A stretch of DNA of 64,000 nt from Nematopogon swammerdamellus (GCA_946902875.1 OX336336.1:28289558-28353557); one strand, 5' to 3'. Counted from the stretch's first letter, positions 1-10,250 are shown. The notes: generated by a model not told the origin, from the sequence alone. A program made the numbers and translations.

Positions 1-644
1 AGACAGCGGACAGTTGGGAAAGCTATACGAATATTATTTGGGGAGAAGTCGAATTTTTAGGGTTTCGTGCCGTACGCATAGTGTCAAATATGACCTTAAA
101 ATCGGACACGTTCTTTTTATTCCAGAAATTAATAGATTTAGTTATTTAAAATGCTAGAGTAAAACTCCCCCGCCTCTGCCACTTTTAGTTTAGGAGAAAT
201 AATTTTTTGAAAATTACACTTTTTTAGTTTTCATTCTACAATTAAAACTAAGCTACTTATTTAAATTTCACTCAGCCTTATCAAAGACCCTTTCGAATAT
301 CCACATTTTAAAAGTTATTCGAGGCTGTGAAAGTTTACAGAAATCGAATTATATTAATTTTTAATTTTTTTTATTTTATTTTTTTTTCTCCTAGATCCCA
401 TAGTAGTAGGCGGAGATATTTATACCGAAAATAGTTCACTGTTTCCTCTGTCCGTTAAAAAAAAACCGACGCCTAATTCCATGGGATTAAGAAGTTACAG
501 GAGTTATTCGCTATGGGCTAGGGTTGTTACTAGAACGAATAAAAATTTTCCCATTTTTTATTTATTTATTTTTGACATTTGATTAATTTTATTGTATTGT
601 TTCGTGATTTCTTTTAATAATAATTAGCTTGTTTTGGTTTTTGT

Positions 645-784
645 TTTTGTTTTTTTTTTTTTTATGGAAACTGACACGGCTCGCTAAATCACCTACACTA
701 CAGCATCCGTGATGTCAGCCCATAACACCGGGAGAACTAGGTATGCATGCCATGTCAGTGTTTCCCTTCATTTCATGTCGGCTA
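645..784 (-). mobile_element. SINE family 1, 3' fragment
   Basis: Poly-T followed by ATGGAAACTGACACGG marks the 3' end of the SINE read on the minus strand. The conserved CCGTGATGTCAGCCCATAAC block and the CCATGTCAGTG block follow. The copy stops near 784, so head and body are missing. It lies in the spacer of the giant inverted repeat and is probably a later insertion there. Confidence 0.75.
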
Positions 785-795
785 CTATGTTTAAA

Positions 796-857
796 ATTGG
801 GGAGGCGTATGTCCAGCAGTGAACACATACACACTGACTGACTAACTGACCAGTCCA
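796..857 (+). mobile_element. RTE-like LINE 3' end with ACTG tail
   Basis: The block GGAGGCGTATGTCCAGCAGTG followed by a short run of ACTGACTGACTAACTGAC matches, in the opposite orientation, the last codons and tail of the RTE-like copy at 22300-22799. Only the 3' end is present, as expected of a 5'-truncated LINE insertion. Confidence 0.6.
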
Positions 858-1407
858 TATACATCCACTGCTGGGACCATATCATCATTTTGCGGAAAAA
901 TAAAAGATTTTGTAAAGTGCCAACCCTATTGCCCGAAACTTGATAATTGCACTAATATGAGCATAACTTCTTAAACCCATGGAATTAGGTGTCGGTTTTT
1001 TTTAACGGACAGAGGAAATAGTGAACTATTTTCGGTATAAATATCTCCGCCTACTACAACGGGATCTAGGAGAAAAAAAAATAAATAAAAAAAATTAAAA
1101 AAATATCTATTTCGATTTCTGTAAACTTTCACAGCCTCGAATAACTCTTCAAATGTGGATATTCGAAAGGGTCTTTGATAAGGCTGAGTGAAATTTAAAT
1201 AAGTAGCTTAGTTTTAATTGTAGAATTATTTTTCGTTTTTTCGAAACTAAAAAAGTGTAATTTTCAAAAATTTATTTCTCCTAAACTAAAAGTCGCAGAG
1301 GCGGGGGAGTTTTACTCTAGCATTTTAAATAACTAAATCTATACATTTCTGGAATAAAAAGGACGTGTCCGATTTTATGGTCATATTTGACACTGTGCGT
1401 ACGGTGT

Positions 1408-1512
1408 CTGTCCGTTCGTCTGTCTGTCCGTCTGTCCTACTTTTAATGGGCTTGTATGTTTTGAACCGTAATAGGTAGCCGGTTGAAATGTTCACAGAAT
1501 ATGTGTTATTAT
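1408..1512 (+). repeat. Dispersed repeat D, partial copy
   Basis: A GTCTGTCCG-type run is followed by the family core ACCGTAATAGGTAGCCGG, TTCACAGAATATGTGTTATT and ATGGC. At least eight other copies occur in the window, with full examples at 20092-20488 and 4167-4595. The class is unresolved; no target-site duplication or coding relic is visible. This copy lacks its right-hand end. Confidence 0.7.
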
Positions 1513-1745
1513 GGCGGTTTTTAACTCCCGACGAAAAAAACGGAGGGGTGTTATAAGTTTGACGTGTGTGTGTGTGTGTGTGTGTGTGCGGATGAGGGAG
1601 AGGGTGTGTGTGTGTGTGTCTGTGGCATCGTAGCTCCCAAACGGATGGACCGATTTGGATGCGGTTTTTTTTTATTAGGAAGCTTGTTTAATAGGAATGG
1701 TTCTTAGCTATGTTCGTAATCAAGTAATCAAGTAATTACTTAAGT
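1513..1745 (+). repeat. Dispersed repeat E with GT microsatellite
   Basis: Starts at AACTCCCGACGAAAAAAACG, passes a GT run (1563-1620), then GGCATCGTAGCTCCCAAACG and CGGTTTTTTTTTATTAGGAAG. The same unit lies in reverse orientation at about 29990-30181 and 32127-32216, where a 1.9-kb element splits it. Class unknown; no open frame. Confidence 0.65.
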
Positions 1746-1819
1746 AATAAAAAAAATAATTATCTTAAAAAGTTTCTTTTAAAAAGCTTGAAATAAATGT
1801 TAAATGACAGATAAAAAAA

Positions 1820-2003
1820 AACCCGACTCTAAAAAAGTCTAATATAAAGTCTAAAATAATTTCCGTTTACTTACTTAAAGGAGTCGGGGGACCGCTAAGT
1901 AAATAAAATATAAAAACTCAGAGCTGCGCTTGTATTTAGCGGTCCAACGACTCCTTTAAGTAAGTAAACGGAAATTATTTTTGACTTTTTTAGAGTCGGG
2001 GGT
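1820..2003. repeat. Palindromic MITE-like hairpin, family H1
   Basis: The arms CCGACTCTAAAAAAGTC through GGAGTCGGGGGACCGCTAAG and their reverse complement face each other across a spacer containing CAGAGCTGCGC. A better-preserved copy is at 29729-29955, and half copies are near 46790-46860, 49796-49840 and 50385-50470. Size and structure fit a foldback or MITE. No target duplication could be assigned. Confidence 0.7.
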
Positions 2004-2380
2004 TTTTTAAATTAGTAATTTAACTTTTAATAAGTTTCTAAGTGAAAAAGAAAATTTCACATATACACTCAGGACAATTAAAAATATATATTGTGTCTGT
2101 CTTTTCGCAGATTTGTGTTAGCGATTTACTTAGAACCTAAGACCATAATCCCAAGGCGATTATTAAATTACACTCAGCAACACTTTGAGATCGTTTTGGT
2201 ATATATATCATCACGCTATCTACTTGGGGTACTGCGCAGTGGCACTAATTGTGAGAGTAGTCAATCCGTACAAATGTGACTTACATACAGGCGTAAAACG
2301 AAATACGAGTATGATTACATTGCCTAGTAACTTCAAAAATACATTTTTGTATTTGTACTTATAAAGGGTGTGTTATGATT

Positions 2381-2805
2381 ATGAACAGTGACATAACCCT
2401 GAAAACATTGACCAAATTATGTATTCTCATAGAAGCGTGTTGTCTTACATGTTTGTACCAATTAGGTCGATACATTGCACATCGTCTAGACAAAATACCT
2501 CTTTCTATTTATACTTATAAAGAATGTGTTATGAACAGTGGCATAACTCTAAAAACATTGACCGAATTGCGTGTTCTCATAGAAGCGTGCTGTCTTACAT
2601 CTTTGCACCAATTAGGTCGGTACATTGCACATCGCCTAGACAAAATACCTCTTTCTATTTATACGTATAAAGAATGTGTTATGAACAGTGACATAACTCT
2701 GAAAACATTGACCGAATTGTGTGTTCTCATAGAAGCGTCTCCTACATCTTTGTACCAATTAGGTCGGAACATTGCACGTCGTCTAGACAAAATAAATTCA
2801 ATTAT
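2381..2805 (+). repeat. 150-bp tandem repeat, three units
   Basis: ATGAACAGTG recurs at 2381, 2531 and 2681, an exact 150-bp spacing. The units differ by a few substitutions, and the third has a short deletion near its middle. Since 150 is divisible by three, one frame stays open for 146 codons and repeats a roughly 50-residue block containing LIEAC and YQLGRYIAHRLDK. I do not recognise the peptide and see no splice or promoter evidence, so the open frame may be fortuitous. Confidence 0.7.
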
Positions 2806-2866
2806 TTTCCAATAAGGCTTCGTCTCCTGGCCTACGCTTGTCGGAGCCTGCCTTAGGAGCCTGCGG

Positions 2867-3190
2867 ACGTGTGGGGCCGGTACTTTAAAAGAATAGCCCC
2901 ACTGCATCTCTCCCCGTGTATGTCGTAAAATGCGACTAAGGGATATGACTCCCTTCTTATAACTAGGTGGTAGGTTTTAGCCCGCCCGGGTTGGTACCAC
3001 CGCACTGAATGAAAGGTCGGTCGAAACGGCTATGTAAATAGTTTTGTGTTTTCCGTCCAGTTCAGTGTAGCCGGCACGACCGAAGGGAAGCACTGACGTG
3101 GCACCAAGTTCACCCGGTGTTATGGGCTGACATCACGGATGTTGTAGGTGATGTAGCCAACCGTGTCAGTTTCCATAAAAAAAAAACCGC
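2867..3190 (+). mobile_element. SINE family 1, head type 2
   Basis: Begins at CGTGTGGGGCCGGTAC with the head AATAGCCCCACTGCATCTC and TGTCGTAAAATGCGACTAAG. It continues into the body GGTTGGTACCACCGCACTG and GTCGAAACGGCTATG, and ends at GTGTCAGTTTCCATAAA with poly-A. About 320 bp and essentially full length for this head type. No A or B box is recognisable in the head. Confidence 0.85.
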
Positions 3191-3244
3191 AACCTAAAGA
3201 CATATACTACATCGAGCTATGACGCGGACGCTCCGCATCTACGG

Positions 3245-3556
3245 CCGTTTTTAGGTTTCCGTATCCCGTGCGGAAGCCTATTTCTAAAGCCTACGCGCGC
3301 CGTCTGTCTGTCTGTCCGTCCGTCCGTCTCCGTCCGTCTGTCCGGGAGCTGTATCTCTTGAACCGTAATAGGTAGCCCATTGAAATTTTCACAGAATATG
3401 TGTTATTATGGCAGATATAACAAAAATAATAAAAAATAGAAAAATAAAAAAATTAAGGGGGTTCCCATACAAGAAACGTTTTTTTTTCAATGATTGTTTT
3501 TGTGGTGCGGAAACCTCGGTGCTCGAGTGCGAATCGCACTTAGCCGGTTTTTTTTC
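3245..3556 (+). repeat. Dispersed repeat D, near full length
   Basis: Opens with TTTTTAGGTTTCCGTATCC, then GTCTGTCTGTCTGTCCG repeats, the core ACCGTAATAGGTAGCCCA, and a T/A-rich middle. It closes with CTCGGTGCTCGAGTGCGAAT and TTAGCCGGTTTTTTTT. Both ends match the minus-strand copy at 4167-4595. Confidence 0.75.
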
Positions 3557-4166
3557 TCCATAAAAATTTCACATCCACAACAAAGAGAAAGAAAAAAAAA
3601 TGTTTTTTTTTTTTTTCAAACCAATCAATCCTATTTCATTTCGCTCTAATCGACTCTCAAACATTAATAGGGTGACTGTAAGAAATCATTGTAAAGGATT
3701 TACAGTTATTTTGAGGATTTGCCTTTACACCTCGTGTAAATTTTTTCATGTGCTTGTTTTTCTAAAATGTGATTGGAGCAACAAATAAAAATATTTTCTA
3801 TTTACCCACCTCAATATTACAATATTACAATCTTGAGAGTGTTTTTCGCCCATTTTCTAAAATTTGCATAAACATGAAATTCCGTTACTCGAATAAATAC
3901 CTCGCAAAACAATAGGTATTATTCCAGGCCGGAGATTGGCCGGCCGGATGCGTGAAAACAATGTCGGAATAACGGAAAATGGGTCTTTGTTTATTTATGT
4001 ATGTAACGTGTTGTTTGCCCGAATGAATCATTCATGTGTTTTTCATTCATTCGAGGAACATCGTCCCGCGGCCTACTCAACAGGTCGAATTCGATGGTGG
4101 ATTTCTTCGAACCACTCAGGCAGCTGCCTAGGGCGTCGGCCTCCGAGGGGACCCACGTAGAGTACA
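3557..4166. other. Unassigned AT-rich interval
   Basis: Contains A and T runs around 3585-3617 and several short open frames, with no recognisable family. The stretch around 4034-4150 is open on both strands but gives no recognisable protein. I see no RNA gene here. Confidence 0.4.
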
Positions 4167-4595
4167 GAAAAACCGGCCAAGTGCGCGTCGAACTCACGCA
4201 CCGAGGGTTCCGTATCGCCATGTCATGGTTAGCGCCACTCACGCCATCTAGATGGCGTATTATGAAATGCTGCATATTAGTTAAATGTCATGATTAGTTA
4301 AAATGCTTTATAGTTTATTCGGTAGATGGCGCGCGCGCATACACTTTTTTGGTTTCTTCTATGGAAGCCCCCGTGAATTTTTGACTTTTTCTTATTTTTC
4401 TTATTTTATGTTATATCGGCCATTATAAATAACACATATTCTGTGAAAATTTCAACAGGCTACCTATTACGGTTCAAGAGATACAGCCCTCGTACGGACG
4501 GACAGACAGACAGACGGACGGAAGGACGGACGGACGGGCAGACAGACGGCGTAGGCTTAGTAATAGGCTTCCGTACGGATACGGAAACCAAAAAA
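4167..4595 (-). repeat. Dispersed repeat D, full-length copy
   Basis: Read on the minus strand it runs from the CCGTATCCGTACGGAAGCC end through GTCTGTCTGTC repeats and the core. It then passes CATCTAGATGGCGTGAGTGG and ends at the boundary containing GGTTCCG and TTGGCCGGTTTTT. The extra block around 4205-4340 (GCCATGTCATGGTTAGCGCC) is shared with copies at 12219, 20092 and 51932, so it belongs to one subfamily. Confidence 0.75.
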
Positions 4596-4618
4596 TAATC
4601 TAAATTTATACCTTCCCT

Positions 4619-4868
4619 TTGATGGAAACTGACACGGTAGGCTACACCACCTACAACATCCGTGATGTCAGCCCATAACACCAGATGAACTTGGTGCCAC
4701 GTCAGTACTTCCCTTCGGTCGTGCCGTGCATATAGTCGTGCCGTGCATGTAGTATAATCTACGTAAAATTGTCCGTCAGAAAAAACTCATTGGTACACTC
4801 CGACCGGATTCGAACGACGGACCTCTCCCATGAGAAGCCGATGGCCAAACCACTCGGCCACCAGCCGA
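4619..4868 (-). mobile_element. SINE family 1 3' end joined to SINE family 2 head
   Basis: 4619-4725 is the family 1 3' end (ATGGAAACTGACACGG, CCGTGATGTCAGCCC). 4770-4868 read on the minus strand is a tRNA-like head with GGTGGCCGAGTGG (A box) and CGTTCGAATCC (B box), the head of family 2. Body sequence between them is missing, so this is either a deleted chimera or two truncated insertions side by side. Confidence 0.65.
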
Positions 4869-5395
4869 TGATTGAAATGAAATGAAATGCATTAAATTAT
4901 TGGTGATGGTGAATAAGTTGTAAGTAATGCACACATTGGAATCCGAAGAGCACGAATGCTTGAAGGTCGTTTAGTGGTGGGACAATGTATTCACAAAAAT
5001 GGAAAATGTATCAATATTTTCGAATTATATGGAATAATGATCAATGGAATAATGTAGATAATTCAAAATACAGTTATTTCTATAGAAAATAAAAACTGAA
5101 CAAAACAGGTTGTTTGTTTTCTTCTCCTACGTTTCTGGGGGCACGGCAGTGCCCCCGCCAAGTCGAGCAAACACGGCCGTACCATCCTTTTCTCGAAGCA
5201 ACTCAAGGTACTTTTGGCCTCCCTGTATCTTTGTTGTGGATAGAGATAAACACCTGATTGGCCAATTTTAGTTACCAAGAGTACTTACCAAACCTAGCTA
5301 AATGCCTAAATTATAAGTTTGTACCTATTATAGTTTGCGAGATATCGCCAGTCAAAGTTCCGGTTTTTAGTGACTCACTCACTCACCGATCATCA

Positions 5396-5720
5396 AAAAT
5401 CTAAGGTACTTCCAGCAGACCTACAAACTTGAAATTTTGTATTCAGATAATGTTTATCTCACAACGAAAGGAAAAACTGAAACATCCTTAAATTGAGGCC
5501 CCACCTTTTTTTTATTGGGTAAACTTACTTTTCCTCCATACAAAGTCTATGAAAATTCACCCGTCATCCAAAATCTAAGGTACTTCCAGCAGACCTACAA
5601 ACTTGAAATTTTGGATTCAGATAATGTTTATCACACAACGAAAGGAAAAACTGAAACATCCTTAAATTGAGGCCCCTTTTTTTTGTTGGGTAAACTTACC
5701 TTTCCATACAAAATCTATGA
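5396..5720 (+). repeat. 174-bp tandem duplication
   Basis: CTAAGGTACTTCCAGCAGAC recurs at 5401 and 5575, and the copies agree through AACGAAAGGAAAAACTGAAAC and TTGGGTAAACTTAC. Two units only. Not coding; family unknown. Confidence 0.75.
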
Positions 5721-6194
5721 CTATAATATTATAACAATAATATGAACGAACCTAATAATAGTTTGTACTGTTCGATTGCCAAGTCAAGGTGTTTTTTTAT
5801 ATAGAAATGAAGATGTTAAATATAAGAGGAGTAACTAAATATTGATTATTATTAAGTAGAAAATATAAATTTATGGCAACGTTGTTGAATTCGGGCATCA
5901 ATGATGTGAAAAGACTTGGCTCTGCATGGGATCTTACAACTTTTTACGGTGGAAAGGTTGCGTGCGAGACTTGGCATATTTTTATATTTATTATATGTTT
6001 TTGGTGGGATTATTTTCTACAGAAAAAGTTTAAATTATTCGAAAACATCGGAATTATAACCTATGTGAATTCATTTTGAGATATGAGACAAACAAATAGA
6101 GATAAAAAAAATATGAGTATCGACAACAGTGCGTATATCGATTCTTTATTGATCGTCTTGATCAATTCCGAGCAAGGTTGTTTATTGTTTATTG

Positions 6195-6428
6195 TTTATT
6201 GTATAATTTCATCCATAGGTAGGAAACCTACGCTTGGACATGTCGAAAATTCCGCCAGTTCTAAATTCAATGCGAAGAAGAACTGACAAACTTCGCAAGT
6301 CACAATGTTTTGTTAGTACCTTATATATAAGTATTATAATTCAAGTAATTTACAATAATTAACGCATACTACCGCTCACAAGAACATTAATATTTACAGC
6401 ATAAGCATGAACACTCAAGAATCTGACC
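6195..6428 (+). repeat. Dispersed repeat pair, copy 1
   Basis: The interval from GTTTATTGTATAATTTCATC to GAACACTCAAGAATCTGACC matches 43776-44008 in reverse orientation with moderate divergence. It includes ACATGTCGAAAATTCCGCC and TACCGCTCACAAGAACATT. The family is unknown. Both copies are flanked by AT-rich sequence. Confidence 0.65.
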
Positions 6429-6516
6429 ACTTCGTTGTATTCGTGCTCCGCAGATTCCGATGTATATGACGGTGAAAAGCGAAACAATTTGATAACTAAT
6501 TTGGCCCATAGACAAC

Positions 6517-6735
6517 ACTAGCTGTGCCCGCGGCTCCGCCCGCTCTCATATTTGACTTCTCTGCTAAACTCATAAGTCATTTAATGTGATGAAAAGTAGC
6601 CTATAATTGATGGGAAGAACCGAGCTATCCGTAGAAGCAAACTGTATTAAAATCGGTTCAGTGGTTCTCGAGTTATAAGCGGACAGAGAGACATACAGAC
6701 AGACAGAAAGCAGACGTTGGATTTTATTAAAGGTA
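6517..6735 (-). mobile_element. Helitron-like 3' terminus (minus orientation)
   Basis: ACTAGCTGTGCCCGCGG is the reverse of a CCGCGGGC-CTAGT end, the window-wide Helitron-like terminus. The following AAAATCGGTTCAGTGGTTCT and CAGACAGACAGAAAG stretch resembles internal sequence of lepidopteran repeats of this kind. The 5' end is not found. Confidence 0.5.
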
Positions 6736-7017
6736 AGGATAAGGAAGGAAGATGTACCTCGTGTCCTGGAGCCACAGGTCCCTGGTGTCCAGCGGCGGCA
6801 GCTCTGTCTCCGTGGAGGCGGCCGAGTGCTGGGGTGTGCCGCCTCGCGCTCCCAGCAGCCGTCGCCACGTGCATCGCCTCTCTGTGGACAGAGTGCTGCG
6901 ATTGGTGACAATGCATTTTTAACGCCTGTTCCACTAGTCCCTACCAACGTATCCCCCTTGGTAATGATCATCCATCGTGGCTTGGGAGGGAGCTAGCTTT
7001 TGGGGAATTAGGGGGTT

Positions 7018-7297
7018 AGGTTGAGAAAGGAGGGTTGGCGGAGGGGGGGGGGGGGGGGGGGGGGGGGTCATTTGGAAAGGAGCGTTGATCCACGTAGGAA
7101 GCGATGGTGGTTAGGTTAGGGAGGGGTGGGGTTTTCGTTTGAGTAGTTTGAGCGGGATCTTGTTAGAGGTGAGCTGGAGGCTAGTTTGGGGAGGGGAGAG
7201 AGTTAGTTTTGGAAGGAGTGGAGACTTGTTTGGGGAAGGACGATCGTTTTATGGATCGGTGGGGGTCAGCTCGATGGGGTGGGGTTTTCCTTTGTAC
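7018..7297 (+). repeat. G-rich degenerate tandem array with 25-nt poly-G, left part
   Basis: Loose repeats of GTTTGGGGAGGG alternate with AGTTTGAG and GGTTAG motifs. A 25-nt G run sits at 7043-7067. The same array resumes at 7640-7920 after a SINE, so the SINE inserted into it. The plus strand could form G-quadruplexes. Confidence 0.7.
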
Positions 7298-7639
7298 CGT
7301 GTGGGGCCGTACTTTAAAAGAATAGCCCCACTGCATCTCTCCCCGTGTATGTCGTAAAAGGCGACTAAGGGATATGACTCCCTTCTTATATTACTAGGTG
7401 GTAGGGTTAAACCCGAGAGATTAACCCGCCCGGGTTGGTACCACCGCACTGAATGAAAGGTCGGTCGAAACGGCTATGTAAATAGTTTGTGTTTTCCGTC
7501 CAGTTCAGTGTGGCCGGCACGACCGAAGGGAAGCAAGTACTGACGTGGCACCAGTTCACCCGGTGTTATGGGCTGACATCACGGATGTTGTAGGTGATGT
7601 AGCCAACCGTGTCAGTTTCCATAAAAAAAAAAAAAAAAA
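7298..7639 (+). mobile_element. SINE family 1, head type 2, inserted in G-rich array
   Basis: Full-length copy from CGTGTGGGGCCGTACTTT through TGTCGTAAAAGGCGACTAAG, the body and GTCAGTTTCCATAAA with poly-A. It interrupts the G-rich array, so it is younger than the array. One of the least diverged copies in the window. Confidence 0.85.
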
Positions 7640-7920
7640 GGGTGGAGGTTAGTTTGGACGTAGACTTGTTTGAGGTGAGCTGGAAGTTCGTTTGGGGAGG
7701 GATGGGGGCCTCTTTGGGGAGGAGCGAACCTTAGTTTTTTTTATGGAAAACGGGCACGAAAGTGCCCGTTGTCCAACAAAAGAAGATCAGACACAGCCAA
7801 TAACACCACTCCTCGCGAAACATTTGGGGTGGGGTGAGCGCTTGTTTGGGGAGAGGTGCAGGTTTGTTTGGGGAGGGGCGAGGGTTACTTTGGGGAGGAG
7901 TTAGGGTTGGCTTTTAGAGG
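7640..7920 (+). repeat. G-rich degenerate tandem array, right part
   Basis: Continues the array with units like GTTTGGGGAGGGGCGAGGG and CTTTGGGGAGGAGTTAGGG. A short unrelated piece (7738-7815) with ATGGAAAACGGGCACGAAAG interrupts it. The open frame here is a by-product of G-rich composition. Confidence 0.6.
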
Positions 7921-8790
7921 TTAGTTCGTGGCACCTCGAATTAAAAAACGCAACTAAAAAAACTAACCTCACTGGGTTATTTCTAGTACGACAAAACAAA
8001 GCATGCTCGTTATAAGGGTTCTCCGAGATTCTAAACAATTAAATTATCGAATGATGCCGCTCTCATCTACAGTCTGTTGCCGAAATTCCAACACCCTAAA
8101 TACTAAAGATTCGCCAACTTTGTCTACTAACAAACTTGCAAGTGTATTGAAACTACTGATCTTGTATAACTTGGGAAGTTCTGAAGCGATCGGCCCGCTC
8201 AACTCCTCACTAGACTCATTTCTGTTGACGAAACTTTCATAAAACAAGGGGTTTAGATCTGCAGCAGCCGCGCTCTAGGTGTCGAGTTTACTAAGGACAA
8301 TTACGAATTTAACTGTGCTACTATTCCGAAAATAACTTTAGAAGCTGTTTGTAATGTCAATGTACTTTTGTAATTGGGATTAGTTGAGCGGTTCGTGAGA
8401 TAGCAGTATGCCGAAAGTACATTGAAAATGGCGGTCGATTTTTGAAAAGGGCACGGGCATTACATCTGAGTCGTCTAGTTGCAGAATCAGCGTAAAATGA
8501 ATTTTTACTCAAATTGGCCTATAAATTTGGTTTAATTCTGTGTGTAAACGCAAACAGTTCCGTCCATACAATTGGTATATAAACCTGCTATTTCGTATAC
8601 AAAAATTAAATCTATCATAAAGTTGACAGTTTGCCGCAAAATTCGCTATAATTATATTAAGTGTGTTAGAACATTGATCCTAAACAAAATAATTTTTTTT
8701 TTCGTTTCTGAACATTTTGCCAAAACTGTTATGGCGGGTTTTGCAACTAGACGACTCATATGGATTCCATGTCAAAAAAAGCACATTAGA
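7921..8790. other. Unassigned interval
   Basis: Ordinary AT content with short open frames on both strands (for example 8003-8242). None has a recognisable domain or splice context. I see no terminal repeats, tandem units or RNA gene. Confidence 0.4.
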
Positions 8791-8792
8791 AC

Positions 8793-8985
8793 ATTTACTA
8801 AGGTGCAAAGGCGGACTTATCCCTCACAGAGATTTCTTACAGTCAACCTTTGGATGTTCGAGATTCGATTAATGTTGGAATGTAAGTAGTAGCAAAAGAG
8901 TTGAGCGTGAGAATTGAAGATAAAATAATACTAAGAATATTTATACATGCAAGTATATGCTAGTTAAATAAAAAGCCATACATGT
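8793..8985 (-). mobile_element. LINE 3' UTR remnant
   Basis: AAAGGCGGACTTATCCCTCA and CAGTCAACCTTTGGATG align with 42165-42370 (AAAGGCGGACTTATCTCTTA, CAGTCAACTTGTCGATGTG) and with 32620-32665. The better copy at 42088 starts with a GATA-type tail and a reversed AATAAA signal, so this is the end of a minus-oriented LINE. No coding sequence remains. Confidence 0.55.
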
Positions 8986-9104
8986 GTTAAAACATATAAA
9001 TTACTAAATATATAGAATATAATATATATATTTTTTTATATCGTTTCACTGATGCAAAATATATTAGCAATAGTGTACTACTCTGTGTTCGTCATAAATA
9101 ACCA

Positions 9105-9526
9105 CCAAAGCGAAGCACTTACATGGCACCTGGTTCACCACCCAGCCTCGATAGCTCAGTGGTGCAGACAGTCAACTGTCGCTATTGAATGTTAAGCAAC
9201 GCTGGGTGCGGTCAGTACTTGGATGGGTGACCGCTGATCGTTGGAGGCTGTCCGAGGTTCAGATTCCTCGTAAAACTGTAGGTCCTTTCCCTCCTAATCT
9301 TACTTGGTGGAATGGTTTAACCCGCCCGGGTTGGTACCACCGCACTGAATGAAACGTCGGTCGAAACGGCTATGTAAATAGTTTGTGTTTTCCGACCAGC
9401 TCAGTGTAGCCGGCACGATCAAAGGGGGAAGCACTGACATGGCACCTAGTTCACCCGGTGTTATGAGCTGACATCACGGAAGTTGTAGGTGATATAGCCA
9501 ACCGTGTCAGTTTCCATAAAAAAAAT
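9105..9526 (+). mobile_element. SINE family 1 with chimeric tRNA/5S head (type copy)
   Basis: 9141-9526 is a full SINE. The A box TAGCTCAGTGG is at 9152-9162 and the B box GGTTCAGATTCC at 9256-9267. Between them, 9191-9234 closely matches the 5S rRNA internal promoter (GTTAAGCAACG, GGTCAGTACTTGGATGGG, TGACCGC). The body (GGTTGGTACCACCGCACTG) and the end GTGTCAGTTTCCATAAA with poly-A follow. A scrap of a second SINE (GCACTTACATGGCACCTGG, 9105-9140) abuts the head, so two insertions are joined. The two box types imply RNA polymerase III transcription; that part is inference. Confidence 0.85.
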
Positions 9527-10183
9527 ACCTAACTTGAAATACATCCTTTCTGCATCGCGCAGTCGGCAAAAAAGCGCTTACGCTAAAAACCCGCCTTCAC
9601 ATATTTCCGACAAAAACTCCGATCCATAAAATCGGACGACCCCAAAACGACCGGCACAACTCATAGGTTTTGAATAAGCGTTCAGAAAGTCATAAACACA
9701 AATCAAGACGAAAATTGATGCGATGCACAATAATCTTTATCGCTCCGTTCCAGCCGGCAGTCCCCAAAAGCGGCTAAGAATTATTATCCGAAAACAGCGG
9801 GAGCAGCGGGGCCGTAACTCCACGTTTAAAGAGGGGACCGAAAATTGTTTACGCTCGCCGAATGCCACCAAATCTGGCCGAGGATATTTCGTTCTCTCAT
9901 AAGGTACGGCTTAATGTGACATAACTGCTCCACAAAAAGTAAGGAAATACAATTTTGAAAGCACATTTTTGTGACACAACACCATTACGAAGAACATCAG
10001 GAGAGTGGAAGAGGGGAGAGAGTTGTGTCAGGACTTACGTTGTCTCTGCCTACCTCACTGGGAAACAGGCGTAAACACCGTTAGTAGGTTTAAAGAATTA
10101 CATAAACCGACGAGTACCTAATGTATCTGATTATGTAGGCAATGTGATGACCATGTTTTTGCGAAATTACTGTAACTCTTCGA
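9527..10183. other. Unassigned interval, probably low-copy
   Basis: No repeat family recognised. GC is slightly higher around 9590-9860. No open frame of note. The block CTCTGCCTACCTCACTGGG near 10037 resembles a common lepidopteran repeat tail seen from memory, but the match is short. Confidence 0.35.
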
Positions 10184-10250
10184 GGTGAGGCATGTGCTTT
10201 GGCCCCTCTGACTCGGCCACCGATACCGGATTACATAAAGAAAAAAAACT
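10184..10250 (+). mobile_element. SINE family 2, 3' end fragment
   Basis: GGCATGTGCTTTGGCCCCTC, GACTCGGCCACCGATACCGG and ATTACATAAAGAAAAAAAA are the 3' end of SINE family 2, whose fuller copies are at 42868-43270 and 53849-54230 on the minus strand. Head and body are absent. Confidence 0.7.

Larger units (their letters stand above)
70..1404. repeat. Giant inverted repeat (foldback), arms about 430-440 bp
   Basis: The left arm (about 70-500) reappears as its reverse complement at about 963-1404, with scattered mismatches and small indels. Both outer ends carry the palindrome-like GTACGCA/TGCGTAC stretch next to TGTCAAATATGACC. Both inner ends read through a CTCCTAGATCCCAT-like stretch and a poly-A/T block. 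The 460-bp spacer holds a SINE fragment and an RTE-like tail. No open frame spans the arms. It could be a foldback element or two opposed copies of one repeat. The outer boundary runs into another dispersed repeat, so no target duplication can be called. Confidence 0.75.

Noticed and set aside
4460..4681. 73-codon frame on the minus strand
   Set aside because: It joins a SINE end to the GTCTGTCC run of repeat D.
9141..9280. A tRNA gene or 5S rRNA gene
   Set aside because: The tRNA boxes are interrupted by the 5S-like block, no acceptor stem pairs, and the same unit with body and poly-A recurs across the window; the 5S match covers only the internal promoter region.
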